The notes: generated by a model from the sequence alone, not told the origin. Positions 6,759-15,326 are shown, numbered from the stretch's first letter. The stretch: 26,468 nt of DNA from CAUZFZ01 sp963579025 (GCA_963579025.1 CAUZFZ010000146.1:1-26468), one strand, 5' to 3'. Made by a program: numbers and translations.

Positions 6759-8282
6759 ATGATGTCTCCAATCGTAACTTGCACAAGCTGTAATCATCGC
6801 TTCGCGGTCAGCAATACGTTTATAGACGCATTCGCGACCTGCCCGCACTGCGGCGCGATGATCATGATCGACAAGCCCGATCCGGCGGGCGAGATTCCGA
6901 TGACTTCCGTGTCGGCCACCGTCAGTGCAGCCGCGGACAGGCATCGAAGTTTTCTGCGTGCACAACTCCCGATCGCCGGAGTCATCGTGGTCATGGTCAG
7001 CCTGCTTCAGTTGGCGCTGACGGGGCCACAGTTTCTCGTGGCGCTTGGTGTGTCTGTCCTGGCTGCCATTGGTTGTGTGACGGCAGCGAGTAAGAAAAAC
7101 GGTGAGAAGCTGGCGGCCGTCATTCTGTGGGTCTTCGCGATCGAGCTGGTCGGAGTCATCCGGCTGGCGTACGGAATGTCTCAGGGGATGCATCGCTTCC
7201 AGATTCTGTACGCTGTGCTGATCACCGTTCCGTTTGTGTTGGGTATCGTCGCCATGCTTCAGAGCGTTTCATGGGACATGGGAGCATTTTCGGGATACTC
7301 GGGGTACGGGCGAAGCTCCCACTCGTCGAGTGGCTTCGGGGGAAGCTCCTGCAGCAGCGGTGGGAGCGCTAGCAGTTGCGGCGGCGGTGGATGCGATGCG
7401 GTGGCGGGTGTGGGGGAGGAGGTTGTGGTGGTTGCGGTGGCTGAAACACCAGGACTGATCGAAGTCCCATTGACCGGTCTCGGATACCGCGCACCACTCG
7501 CGGACTGGATCAGCAGTCGCCCGCCCGAAGTCCACTGTCTGGAGATCACAGCCGAGCACTTCTTTGATCACGGCGAGGAGCATCTGGAGTGGCTCAGCGA
7601 ATGCTACCCGCTCTATGTGCACGGCCTGGGACTGTCGCTGGGAACACCCGGCCGACTCGATGCCGACACGCTTGATAAGTTCGCTCGAATCGCCAGCATC
7701 GCCGGTGCGGAATGGATCAGTGAGCACGTGGCCTTCACGCGATCCGACGAAGTTGATCTTGGTCACCTGAATCCCGTCGCCCCGACCGAATCGTCGCTAA
7801 GCGTGCTGGTTGACCACGCACGCGAGTTGATGGACCGCTGCCAGAAACCGCTAATCCTTGAGAACGTCACGAGCTTCCTGCGGCTGCCTGGTGAGATGTC
7901 AGAAACTGAGTTCCTCAACCGCCTGTGTGAGCGGTCTGGTTGCGGGTTGCTGCTGGACGTGACCAATCTGCTCATCAACGCTCGCAATCACAGGTTCGAT
8001 GAACTGGACTGGTTGAGCGAACTGGATTCAGACAACGTCGTTCAACTGCACGTCGTTGGATACTCCGAGCAGAACGGAGTCTGGCAGGACTATCACGGTG
8101 CCGCGATTCAGGATGACCTGTTTCACCTGGTGGGCGAAGTCGTTCGAAGCACCTCCGTCCGTGCCATCATTATCGAACGCGACACGCACTTTCCTCCCGA
8201 TGAGGAACTGGCGCGGGAGTTGACGCGACTGGAGAATGAGTGCGTCTCCGCTCGACAGTCCCGTGAGCTTCGCGATGTCTGA
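6759..8282 (+). CDS. zinc-ribbon membrane protein joined in frame to a DUF692/MNIO iron enzyme
   Basis: The open frame is 507 residues. Residues 1-212 mirror the preceding gene: zinc ribbon (CTSCNHRF ... CPHCG, ~8-34), hydrophobic segments at ~70-180 with LVGVIRLAYGMSQGMHRF, and a Ser/Gly/Cys region ending SSCGGGGC. Residues ~235-495 are a complete DUF692 domain: PLTGLGYRAPLADWI, LEITAEHFFDHG, HGLGLSLGT, WISEHVAFT, LILENVTSFL, LLLDVTNLLINARNH, VVQLHVVGYSE, YHGAAIQDD and IIIERDTHFPP. These carry the His/Glu/Asp/Asn residues expected to hold the iron cluster. Family knowledge: MNIO enzymes (MbnB, TglH) oxidatively remodel cysteines of peptide substrates, usually with a partner protein. The junction (residues ~213-230, VVVV-rich) is read out of the Cys-Gly frame, so two genes may have been joined by a one-base change. 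If separate, the enzyme would start at GTG 7428 or 7437. The partner gene overlaps its end. Confidence 0.82.
   Translation: MMSPIVTCTSCNHRFAVSNTFIDAFATCPHCGAMIMIDKPDPAGEIPMTSVSATVSAAADRHRSFLRAQLPIAGVIVVMVSLLQLALTGPQFLVALGVSVLAAIGCVTAASKKNGEKLAAVILWVFAIELVGVIRLAYGMSQGMHRFQILYAVLITVPFVLGIVAMLQSVSWDMGAFSGYSGYGRSSHSSSGFGGSSCSSGGSASSCGGGGCDAVAGVGEEVVVVAVAETPGLIEVPLTGLGYRAPLADWISSRPPEVHCLEITAEHFFDHGEEHLEWLSECYPLYVHGLGLSLGTPGRLDADTLDKFARIASIAGAEWISEHVAFTRSDEVDLGHLNPVAPTESSLSVLVDHARELMDRCQKPLILENVTSFLRLPGEMSETEFLNRLCERSGCGLLLDVTNLLINARNHRFDELDWLSELDSDNVVQLHVVGYSEQNGVWQDYHGAAIQDDLFHLVGEVVRSTSVRAIIIERDTHFPPDEELARELTRLENECVSARQSRELRDV
7392..7444 (+). other. Cys-Gly tail hidden in the -1 frame at the precursor/DUF692 junction
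   Basis: In the open frame the codon for Cys212 is at 7392-7394 and is followed by DAVAGVGEEVVVVAVAE. In the -1 frame, from TGC at 7397, the same DNA reads CGGGCGGGGCGGCGG and ends with TGA at 7442-7444. This closely parallels the real tail of the preceding paralogue (GGCGG then stop). Adding one base at about 7395 (making GGATGCGGATGC) would restore one continuous Cys-Gly tail. So the ancestral arrangement was a tail-bearing protein ending at 7444, overlapping a separate DUF692 gene. A true deletion, a programmed -1 shift or a sequencing error are all possible from this sequence alone. Confidence 0.75.
7417..7422 (+). promoter_or_regulatory. internal ribosome-binding site for a separate DUF692 start
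   Basis: AGGAGG, a perfect Shine-Dalgarno core, lies inside the Gly-coding tail. In-frame GTG codons for the DUF692 domain follow at 7425, 7428 and 7437. The one at 7428 has a 5-base spacing; the one at 7437 has 14 and directly precedes the domain (VAETPGLIEVPLTG). Because GGA-GGT codons for Gly-Gly produce this sequence by themselves, it may be coincidental, but it would allow coupled translation of the enzyme. Confidence 0.4.
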
Positions 8283-8850
8283 GAGTTCACTTGGTCCTGG
8301 TGTCGGGCAGTCCGGTCATTCGGAGGTGGCTCTACTTTCGCGGCTGCTCAGTGACAGTCAGTTAAGACAGCGATTTCGCGAAGACGCGCAAAGCGTCGCG
8401 TTAGAACTGGCCGACGACGAAGCGGATGTGACATTTCTGTTGGCGATCGATCACGCACAACTTGAGGCTCAGGCAGAGACGCTCGTCAGCAAGCGTCAGC
8501 ACGAAGTTGCTCAGCTTCTGCCGCTGACCTGGAAGCAGCTCGGCCAGGAAGCCGCAGGTCTGTTCCGCACATATGCCGCCGAGTCGGCCTGGCCGGAAGG
8601 ACACACGCGTCATCTGGGTGACGCTATCGAATTCGGGCTGTGGCTCAGCCGCCGATCGCAGCACGAGCCAGTCGGATCGGAGTGGAATCGAATTCGATTC
8701 GCGGCATCCGGCCGACGTCTGGCCGCTCGCATCGTGCGTGACCGTCGCGTTCGATTCGGGCTGCAGATCCTCGTGAGACAGCGGAACGGAAGGATTCGTC
8801 AGTTGGTCCTGCAACTCGGACTGCCGTGGCGGCGTCTGGCGCAGAACTAA
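8236..8850 (+). CDS. probable MNIO (DUF692) partner protein
   Basis: A 204-residue soluble, Arg-rich protein with no recognisable catalytic motif. It overlaps the DUF692 gene by 47 bases from the ATG at 8236 (GGAG three bases upstream), or by 8 bases from an alternative ATG at 8275 (ATGTCTGA). Such overlap implies coupled translation with the enzyme. Residues ~30-140 (LLSRLLSDSQLRQRFREDAQ, then SKRQHEVAQLLPLTWKQLG) read as a helical domain. It resembles the small domains fused to or encoded beside DUF692 enzymes that bind the substrate leader; the detailed family (possibly the C-terminal domain type known from actinobacterial DUF692 proteins) is from memory and uncertain. Its place as third gene after two Cys-Gly proteins and the enzyme supports a role as recognition or partner subunit. 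The Arg-rich C-terminus (RIRFAASGRRLAARIV) is unexplained. Confidence 0.62.
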   Translation: MSASPLDSPVSFAMSESSLGPGVGQSGHSEVALLSRLLSDSQLRQRFREDAQSVALELADDEADVTFLLAIDHAQLEAQAETLVSKRQHEVAQLLPLTWKQLGQEAAGLFRTYAAESAWPEGHTRHLGDAIEFGLWLSRRSQHEPVGSEWNRIRFAASGRRLAARIVRDRRVRFGLQILVRQRNGRIRQLVLQLGLPWRRLAQN

Positions 8851-8919
8851 CCCGCCTTTGATATCGGGATTCCGGCCGGCTCACCGAAGATTCTCTGTTG
8901 AGTAGTAGCGGAAAAGTCG

Positions 8920-8948
8920 TTGCGCATGATCAGGAACCTTCTTGTAAT
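8920..8948 (+). promoter_or_regulatory. possible sigma70-type promoter for the gene at 9083
   Basis: TTGCGC at 8920-8925, a 17-base spacer, then TGTAAT at 8943-8948 (five of six -10 matches, only three of six at -35). It lies in the 232-base gap (8851-9082) between the MNIO partner gene and the next gene, about 130 bases before its start. The rest of the gap shows no gene. Weak evidence, by eye only. Confidence 0.25.
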
Positions 8949-9082
8949 GCCGGGCTACATCGTGTGAACGTGGGTGGCTGTGCCTTCGAGCAGCCGGTAA
9001 AGTCTGAAGAGCGATGCAGACAGGCGAAGGCCTCGCCGTCACCTTCCCAATAGCAGTAATCCTCTCACTTGGAGACAGTTCC

Positions 9083-9595
9083 GTGACACGTCAAAAGCGC
9101 AACGTAAAGTGGCTATGGCTTGTGACCGGATTCGCGGCCGGAATCACGCTGGCGTCGATCTGGCCGCATGAACCCGTGGCCGCATTCTCATCGGACCGAA
9201 ACGACAAGTTCGTCCTCGTCAGCGTTCCCGTGGGGCTCACCAGTGGCGATGCCGTATTCGTGCTCGACTTTCTGACTGGACGATTGACGGGCGCCGCGAT
9301 GGCTCGATCCCGGACCGGGACGTCATTCATCAGCTACTACTACCGCAATCTGGCCGAGGATTTTCAGATCAATCCGTCGCTTGAGCCTCAATACGCCGTA
9401 AGCGTCGGATTGGCCGAGATTCAAAGTCGTGGGGGGAATCAATGGGGTACGCACGCCCTGTACGTAGCCGAGCTGAGTTCCGGTAAAGTCGCTGGGTACG
9501 CCATCCCGTACCGAATCAGCCAGGTGAAACTACCGCCCGTGCAGCTCTTCCCGATTGACACGTTCCCATTCCGCGAGGCGACGGTTACGGAGTAG
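9083..9595 (+). CDS. small membrane-anchored hypothetical protein
   Basis: A 170-residue protein starting at GTG (9083-9085), which has GGAGA about 8 bases upstream and is followed by a basic stretch (TRQKRNVK) and one hydrophobic segment (WLWLVTGFAAGITLASIW). An in-frame ATG at 9014 gives a 23-residue extension with no good ribosome-binding site. The exported part (FVLVSVPVGLTSGDAVFVLDFLTGRLTGAAM, split) looks like short beta strands with a repeated pattern (LDFLTGRLTG, AELSSGKVAG), perhaps two propeller-like blades. I do not recognise a named family; similar single-anchor proteins occur in Planctomycetota. It appears monocistronic: its own possible promoter lies upstream and a terminator follows 33 bases after the stop. 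Confidence 0.68.
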   Translation: MTRQKRNVKWLWLVTGFAAGITLASIWPHEPVAAFSSDRNDKFVLVSVPVGLTSGDAVFVLDFLTGRLTGAAMARSRTGTSFISYYYRNLAEDFQINPSLEPQYAVSVGLAEIQSRGGNQWGTHALYVAELSSGKVAGYAIPYRISQVKLPPVQLFPIDTFPFREATVTE

Positions 9596-9628
9596 CGGCT
9601 GAAACGCCATTGCAGAAGTGGTTTTCAG

Positions 9629-9664
9629 CTCCCGTTCGGTTACCAGGCCGATCGGGAGTTTTTT
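9629..9664 (+). terminator. rho-independent terminator
   Basis: The stem CTCCCGTTCGG pairs with CCGATCGGGAG (one T-T mismatch) around the 8-base loop TTACCAGG, followed at once by six T residues (9659-9664). It lies 33 bases after the stop of the 9083-9595 gene and before the convergent aminotransferase gene. It acts on plus-strand transcripts; there is no T tract on the other side. Confidence 0.85.
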
Positions 9665-9713
9665 GTGCGCGTCGAGCAGGTCGGAACAACCGCAGTCCGG
9701 CAATTCAAATGCT

Positions 9714-11012
9714 CTACGAATCGTCGAGGCACCAGCGTGTTGCAGACGCGAGTCGTTGCATGCCCGCGTCGATTGTCTCCGGAGTTTCGACTCCGAAACT
9801 CAACCTCATCTGATTGAGCTGTCGGATGTCGGAATCGTCCGGGTAGCAGATCTCACCGGGAACGAACATGACACCCTCGGTGCTTGCGGCGCGGTCGAAA
9901 AGGCGGCTGTCGAATCCGGATGCTACGGACTCGGGCAACGTCATCCAGACGTACAGCCCGCCTTCGGGATGATGCCAGGACACGCCTGGAATGTCGCCGA
10001 AATACCTGTCGGCGGCCGCGAGCATGGCGTCTCGTTTGCCGCGATACGCCTGACGCAGTTCGTCTAAGTGTTGGGCGTAGGCTCCGGATCGCAGAACGCT
10101 GGCCAGGATCTGTTGATTCAGATTCGCCGAGCCGAAATCGAGATTGCCCTTTACGTCATGAATGGCGGCGGCAATGTCGCTCGGCAGTACGCCGTAACCT
10201 ACGCGCAGACCTGGTGAGAAACTTTTCGAAAATGTCTGTGCGAGAATGACTCGCTCGCGGCTGTCATCGCAGCTCCAGACGCTGGGCAATGTCTCGCCGT
10301 CGTATTGCAGTTCGCGATAGGCGGTGTCTTCCAGAATCAGCAGGCGATGGTGCTTCGACCAGGACTCGGCGATGTCAATCACCTGTCGGCGTCGGTCGAG
10401 TGACAGTGTCAGACCACTCGGATTCTCGAACCAGCTCACGAGATAAATCAGTTTCACCCGTTGCAGCTCGCCGGACTGTTCCAACTGCTCGAGCGTGGCT
10501 TCCAGAGCATCCATACGCATGCCATGCTCGTCCGTCTCGATGGCAATGGTCCGTGCTCCGACGGCATTCAACGTGCTCAGGAAAACAAAGTAGGTCGGAC
10601 CGGCCACGAGACAAATATCGCCCGGGTCGAGTAACACGTCAGCCACGTGCTGCAGAATCTGCTGCGAGCCCGCGGTTACAACAACATCGTCGACGTTGAC
10701 GCCCAGCGAGCTGACATCTGTCTGCTCCAGCCCGGCCAGATGCTCGAGCAACAGGCCTCGAAGATCCCGATCGCCGGCGGTCGTGCTGTACTGCAGAACG
10801 TGATGACCGGCAGGGTCATCGGTGAGAATGTTGCCGATCGAATCTCGCACGAGCTGCACGGGCAAGGTGGCTTCATCGACGAAACCGGCCGCGAGCGAGA
10901 TCACGTCCCGGTTCTCGATACCCTGCTGCATCAGATAGCTGATGCTTTGCCGGGCAGCTCGATGGCGGCGCTGACTGAATGCGATTTCGTTCGAAGTCGT
11001 GGCAACAGTCAT
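9714..11012 (-). CDS. PLP-dependent aminotransferase class I/II (2-aminoadipate/aromatic type)
   Basis: A 432-residue fold-type I aminotransferase. The PLP-lysine is Lys263 in QTFSKSFSPGLRVGY, the form typical of the LysN/MocR-like branch (S-K-x-x-x-P-G-L-R-x-G). Other family marks are VTAGSQQIL (~112-120) for phosphate binding, GPTYFVFL (~138-145), the ENPSG variant of QNPTG (196-200), EDTAYRELQY (~228-237) and a C-terminal LRLSFG-type arginine segment that binds the substrate carboxylate. Family members transaminate 2-aminoadipate, aromatic or branched amino acids; the substrate here cannot be read. The gene follows sufE and sufS on the same strand, 72 bases after sufS, across an inverted repeat, so it may be read through from them or separately controlled. 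Length is normal (about 400-430). Confidence 0.9.
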   Translation of the reverse strand: MTVATTSNEIAFSQRRHRAARQSISYLMQQGIENRDVISLAAGFVDEATLPVQLVRDSIGNILTDDPAGHHVLQYSTTAGDRDLRGLLLEHLAGLEQTDVSSLGVNVDDVVVTAGSQQILQHVADVLLDPGDICLVAGPTYFVFLSTLNAVGARTIAIETDEHGMRMDALEATLEQLEQSGELQRVKLIYLVSWFENPSGLTLSLDRRRQVIDIAESWSKHHRLLILEDTAYRELQYDGETLPSVWSCDDSRERVILAQTFSKSFSPGLRVGYGVLPSDIAAAIHDVKGNLDFGSANLNQQILASVLRSGAYAQHLDELRQAYRGKRDAMLAAADRYFGDIPGVSWHHPEGGLYVWMTLPESVASGFDSRLFDRAASTEGVMFVPGEICYPDDSDIRQLNQMRLSFGVETPETIDAGMQRLASATRWCLDDS

Positions 11013-11047
11013 GCGGAGGTGCTCGTGCTGGCTACAGAATCATGAGG

Positions 11048-11084
11048 CACAAAACGATAGTTCTGTGACACATGAGTGTGTCAG

Positions 11085-11100
<16 letters not shown>
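11048..11100 (-). repeat. nested inverted repeat at the sufS stop
   Basis: The inner perfect hairpin is TGACACA-TGAG-TGTGTCA (11066-11083). The outer perfect arms are CACAAAAC (11048-11055) and GTTTTGTG (11093-11100). CGAT (11055-11058) can additionally pair with ATCG (11087-11090). The structure covers the sufS stop codon and the leader of the aminotransferase gene. It lacks an immediate T tract after the inner stem, so it could be a weak terminator, a processing site or an operator between the two genes. Confidence 0.5.
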
Positions 11101-12392
<1,292 letters not shown>

Positions 12393-12416
12393 GTTGTCCG
12401 CTCAAAGAGATTGAAA

Positions 12417-12851
12417 TCAGCAGGCGGCTTCGGCCGCGAACGCTCGCACCCGCTTGACCATACCCACCAGTCCGTTCTTGCGGGCAGCGCTCAGATGACG
12501 ATCCAGGCCCAGCCGATCAAAAATGGACGTAATGTCTGTGTCAAGAATCTCCTGAGGTGTCCGATTGGAAAACGCCATCAGGATGATGCACAACAGACCG
12601 CGGACAATCATCGCGTCGCTGTCGGCCGTCAGCTCGACACGGCCAGCTTCATTCAGAAGGGCCACCATCCACACATTACTCTGACATCCATGCACACGAT
12701 TGGACTCTGATTTCAGCGACGGTTCCATCGGCGTGAGGTCGTCGCGGCCCATGTCGATCAGGACTTCGCACTGATCGGCCCAGTCGCCCAGATCGTCGAA
12801 TTCTTCGATCAGTTCGTCGATGGTCATGGATTCGAGAGTCAAAGCTGGCAT
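12417..12851 (-). CDS. sufE: sulfur acceptor SufE
   Basis: A 144-residue SufE-family protein that accepts persulfide sulfur from SufS and hands it to the Fe-S scaffold. The signature HGCQSNVW puts the acceptor cysteine at Cys56. The N-terminus (IDELIEEFDDLGDWADQCEVLIDMG, ~11-35, given in part) and the GLLCIILMAFSNRTPQEIL region fit the family, as does the length. It is the first gene of a minus-strand run with sufS directly downstream, a layout that supports a paired SufS-SufE enzyme system. The start ATG (12849-12851) has only a weak AAGGACC-type site upstream. The promoter should lie in 12852-13140. Confidence 0.94.
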   Translation of the reverse strand: MPALTLESMTIDELIEEFDDLGDWADQCEVLIDMGRDDLTPMEPSLKSESNRVHGCQSNVWMVALLNEAGRVELTADSDAMIVRGLLCIILMAFSNRTPQEILDTDITSIFDRLGLDRHLSAARKNGLVGMVKRVRAFAAEAAC

Positions 12852-13140
12852 AGCTGGTTCGGGTCCTTAAGGTCCACGTTCGGGATTTTACACACAATCC
12901 TTGGCGAAAATTGTCGAAAGTCCAGAGATTCTAGACAGTGACCGAATGATCGCAATGCAGGAAGTATCTGTGCCGCGTATCACGTCTCCCGCATCACACA
13001 AAAGTACCGCAATGTACGTCGATTCAAACTCCTATGGACGCGCCGGGAGAACGCTCTGCGTGAGTTGTGGGCCTTTCGATCGGCCACTATCGTTCCGCCA
13101 ACCTGTCAGTTGCCGGTTCACTTCCTGAGAGGGTCCTGTC
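12852..13140 (+). other. divergent intergenic region between sufE and the thioredoxin reductase gene
   Basis: This 289-base gap separates two divergent genes and must hold both promoters. I find no clear -35/-10 pair, operator repeat or RNA. The ribosome-binding site GAGAGGG for the plus-strand gene is at about 13128-13134. A short 75-codon open frame (12901-13128) looks non-coding. Confidence 0.4.
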
Positions 13141-14193
13141 GTGGCGGAAAAAGTCGTAATTATCGGTTCCGGTCCCGCAGGCTGGGCGGCGGCAATCTAC
13201 ACCTCGCGTGCCAGCCTTGATCCTCTGGTGATCGAAGGGGCGTTTAACGAGGAGAACCGACAGAAGGGCACGTTGCCCCTGGGCCAGCTCGCGCTGACGA
13301 CCGAAGTCGAGAACTACCCCGGCTTTCCGTCCGGCGACATGACCGCCTATCTGGACGGCTCGATCGACAAGCCACGGCGACAGTACATGGCTCCTCACGA
13401 GAAGCAGGGCGTCTCCGGGCCCGAGCTGATGGAGCTGATGCGGCAGCAGGCGGCCAACTTCGGCACGCGGATCAAGACCGACGACGTGTCCGCAGTGGAT
13501 CTCTCGTCGCATCCGTTCCAACTGAAGACTCTGGGCGGTGAGGAAATCGAGGCTCTGTCCGTGATCATTGCCACGGGAGCCCGCGCGAATTATCTCGGAC
13601 TCGAATCTGAAGACCGCTTCAAGAACATGGGCGTGTCGGCATGCGCGGTCTGCGACGGTGCACTGCCGCGTTTTCGGGACAAGCCACTGGTTGTGATTGG
13701 TGGCGGCGACTCGGCGATGGAAGAAGCCACGTATCTGGCGAAATTTGGCTCGCCTGTTTACATCGTGCATCGCCGCAGTGAATTCCGGGCCAGCAAGATC
13801 ATGGCCCAACGGGCTTTGGCGAACGAGAAGATCCAAGTGAAGTGGAATTCTTCGATCGACGAGGTTCTCGGAACAGACGAAGCCGGCGTAACGGGAGTTC
13901 GGCTGCGAAGCACTACAGATACGGAGCAGACCGAGGAACTGGAATGCTCGGGCTATTTCGCGGCGATCGGACACACTCCCAACACCGACTTCCTGGCCGG
14001 TCAGGTTGAGGTGAACGAGAAAGGCTATGTCCGCTGGACGGTCGCCGCTCGCACCAACACGAGCGTTGACGGTGTGTTTGCGGCGGGCGACGTTGCCGAC
14101 GATAACTATCGCCAGGCCATCACGGCCGCCGGGACAGGCTGCATGGCGGCTCTCGATGCCGAGCGATGGCTGGCGGCCAAAGGGTTCGAGTGA
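13141..14193 (+). CDS. trxB: thioredoxin reductase (NADPH), TrxB-type
   Basis: A 350-residue flavoprotein that uses NADPH to reduce thioredoxin. FAD binding: IIGSGPAGWAAAIYTSRA (residues 7-24). Redox pair: CAVC at Cys168 and Cys171, followed by DGALP. NADPH binding: VVIGGGDSAMEEATYLAK (~184-201) with VHRRSEFRASK. The C-terminal FAD motif is GVFAAGDVADDNYRQAITAAGTGCMAALDAE. The start is GTG at 13141 with GAGAGGG about 8 bases upstream. Compared with E. coli TrxB (321 residues) it has extra residues around 40-92 (KGTLPLGQLALTT and a stretch up to EKQGVSGPEL), an insertion between the FAD dinucleotide fold and the next helix. Its stop overlaps the next start (TGATG), so the two are translationally coupled. 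Confidence 0.93.
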   Translation: MAEKVVIIGSGPAGWAAAIYTSRASLDPLVIEGAFNEENRQKGTLPLGQLALTTEVENYPGFPSGDMTAYLDGSIDKPRRQYMAPHEKQGVSGPELMELMRQQAANFGTRIKTDDVSAVDLSSHPFQLKTLGGEEIEALSVIIATGARANYLGLESEDRFKNMGVSACAVCDGALPRFRDKPLVVIGGGDSAMEEATYLAKFGSPVYIVHRRSEFRASKIMAQRALANEKIQVKWNSSIDEVLGTDEAGVTGVRLRSTTDTEQTEELECSGYFAAIGHTPNTDFLAGQVEVNEKGYVRWTVAARTNTSVDGVFAAGDVADDNYRQAITAAGTGCMAALDAERWLAAKGFE

Positions 14194-15326
14194 TGCTCAC
14201 CGCCGCAGGCTGCACCGACCGGCGATCGCGACTGTGGGACGTCCTGCCGACGGAGTACGAATGGGTACTCGTCGCCGACCCGCGTCACGTGCTGTATTTC
14301 TCGAATTTTCTGGTCAATCCGATCAGCTTCTCGACCAGCGAACGTGGCCTGCTGCTGCTGGAACGATCCGGTCGATCAACATTGCTGGCCGAGAACTTTT
14401 CGCGTCGGTCTGCCACGGCCGATCCGTTTGTTGACGAAGAAATCATTGATAAGTGGTATGACCATCGCCACTCAGTGATGAACCGGGATCGGTTCCTGTT
14501 CGGCCAGTTGCAGCAGATTGCTGCACGACTCTGGGGACGCGGGCTGGTCGAGTCCGAATGGCTGCCTGTCGCGATCGCCGACGAACTGGAGCTGGATCCC
14601 AACACCCGCTCGCTCGAACTGGGGACGATCATCCGCCAGTTGCGGCGACAGAAAGAGCCGGACGAAATTGCGTTGATGGAGCAATGTATGCGTGCGTGTG
14701 AAGCCGGACACGCGCGGGCCCTCGAAGTCGTTCAACCAGGCAGATCGGAGTTGGACGTGTACCGTGAGGTGCAATCCGCCGCGACCGCCGCCGCCGGCCA
14801 TCCCATCATTGTGTATGGTGATTTCCGGACGACTAACAGCGAGATCCCGAAACGCGGCGGTCTGCCCACGACCGAACTCATGCAGGATGGCGATCTGTTG
14901 ATCCTGGACTATTCCGTGCTGTTGCACGGTTATCGCAGCGACTTCACCAACACGATCGCCGTTGGTGAGCCGACTGCGGAACAACGGCGTATCTTCGAGG
15001 TCTGCGAAACGGCGATGCAGGCTGGCGAACAGACACTTAAGGCAGGGTCAGCGGCAGCGGATGTCTATGCGGCCACGTCGAATGTGCTGGAAGATGCCGG
15101 TTCCCCGCCGCTGGGGCATCACGCCGGTCATGGGATCGGACTGGGACATCCCGAACCGCCCATTCTTGTGCCGGAGAGCGACGACACTCTGCTGGCAGGA
15201 GATGTCGTTACCCTGGAGCCCGGCCTGTACGTTGAAGGTGTGGGCGGCGTGCGGATCGAGCACAACTACCTGATTACCGAGACGGGTTTTCGTCGGCTGA
15301 GTCACCATCGGCTGAGTCTTGTGTGA
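14193..15326 (+). CDS. M24 family metallopeptidase (Xaa-Pro aminopeptidase-like)
   Basis: A 377-residue protein starting at the ATG at 14193-14195, whose first base is the last base of the reductase stop (TGATG). An earlier in-frame ATG (14166) lies within that gene and is unlikely. The N-terminal ~150 residues are a creatinase-like domain; the C-terminal pita-bread domain supplies the dinuclear metal ligands: Asp in LLILDYSVLLHGYRSDFTNT (two Asp), His in GHHAGHGIGLGHPEPP, Glu in VVTLEPGLYVEGVGG and Glu in VRIEHNYLIT. Family knowledge: Xaa-Pro peptidases cleave after a first residue followed by proline; some paralogues have other substrates. Cytoplasmic, no signal. The 32 bases to the next gene suggest one transcript from trxB onward. 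Confidence 0.9.
   Translation: MLTAAGCTDRRSRLWDVLPTEYEWVLVADPRHVLYFSNFLVNPISFSTSERGLLLLERSGRSTLLAENFSRRSATADPFVDEEIIDKWYDHRHSVMNRDRFLFGQLQQIAARLWGRGLVESEWLPVAIADELELDPNTRSLELGTIIRQLRRQKEPDEIALMEQCMRACEAGHARALEVVQPGRSELDVYREVQSAATAAAGHPIIVYGDFRTTNSEIPKRGGLPTTELMQDGDLLILDYSVLLHGYRSDFTNTIAVGEPTAEQRRIFEVCETAMQAGEQTLKAGSAAADVYAATSNVLEDAGSPPLGHHAGHGIGLGHPEPPILVPESDDTLLAGDVVTLEPGLYVEGVGGVRIEHNYLITETGFRRLSHHRLSLV

Noticed and set aside
6291..7193. 300-codon minus-strand frame over the zinc-ribbon genes.
   Set aside because: Rich in Arg, His and Thr with no domain; it is the shadow of the two plus-strand paralogues whose zinc and Cys-Gly motifs are clear.
13087..13974. 295-codon minus-strand frame over the thioredoxin reductase gene.
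   Set aside because: Shadow of trxB, which has all FAD, CxxC and NADPH motifs in the plus strand.
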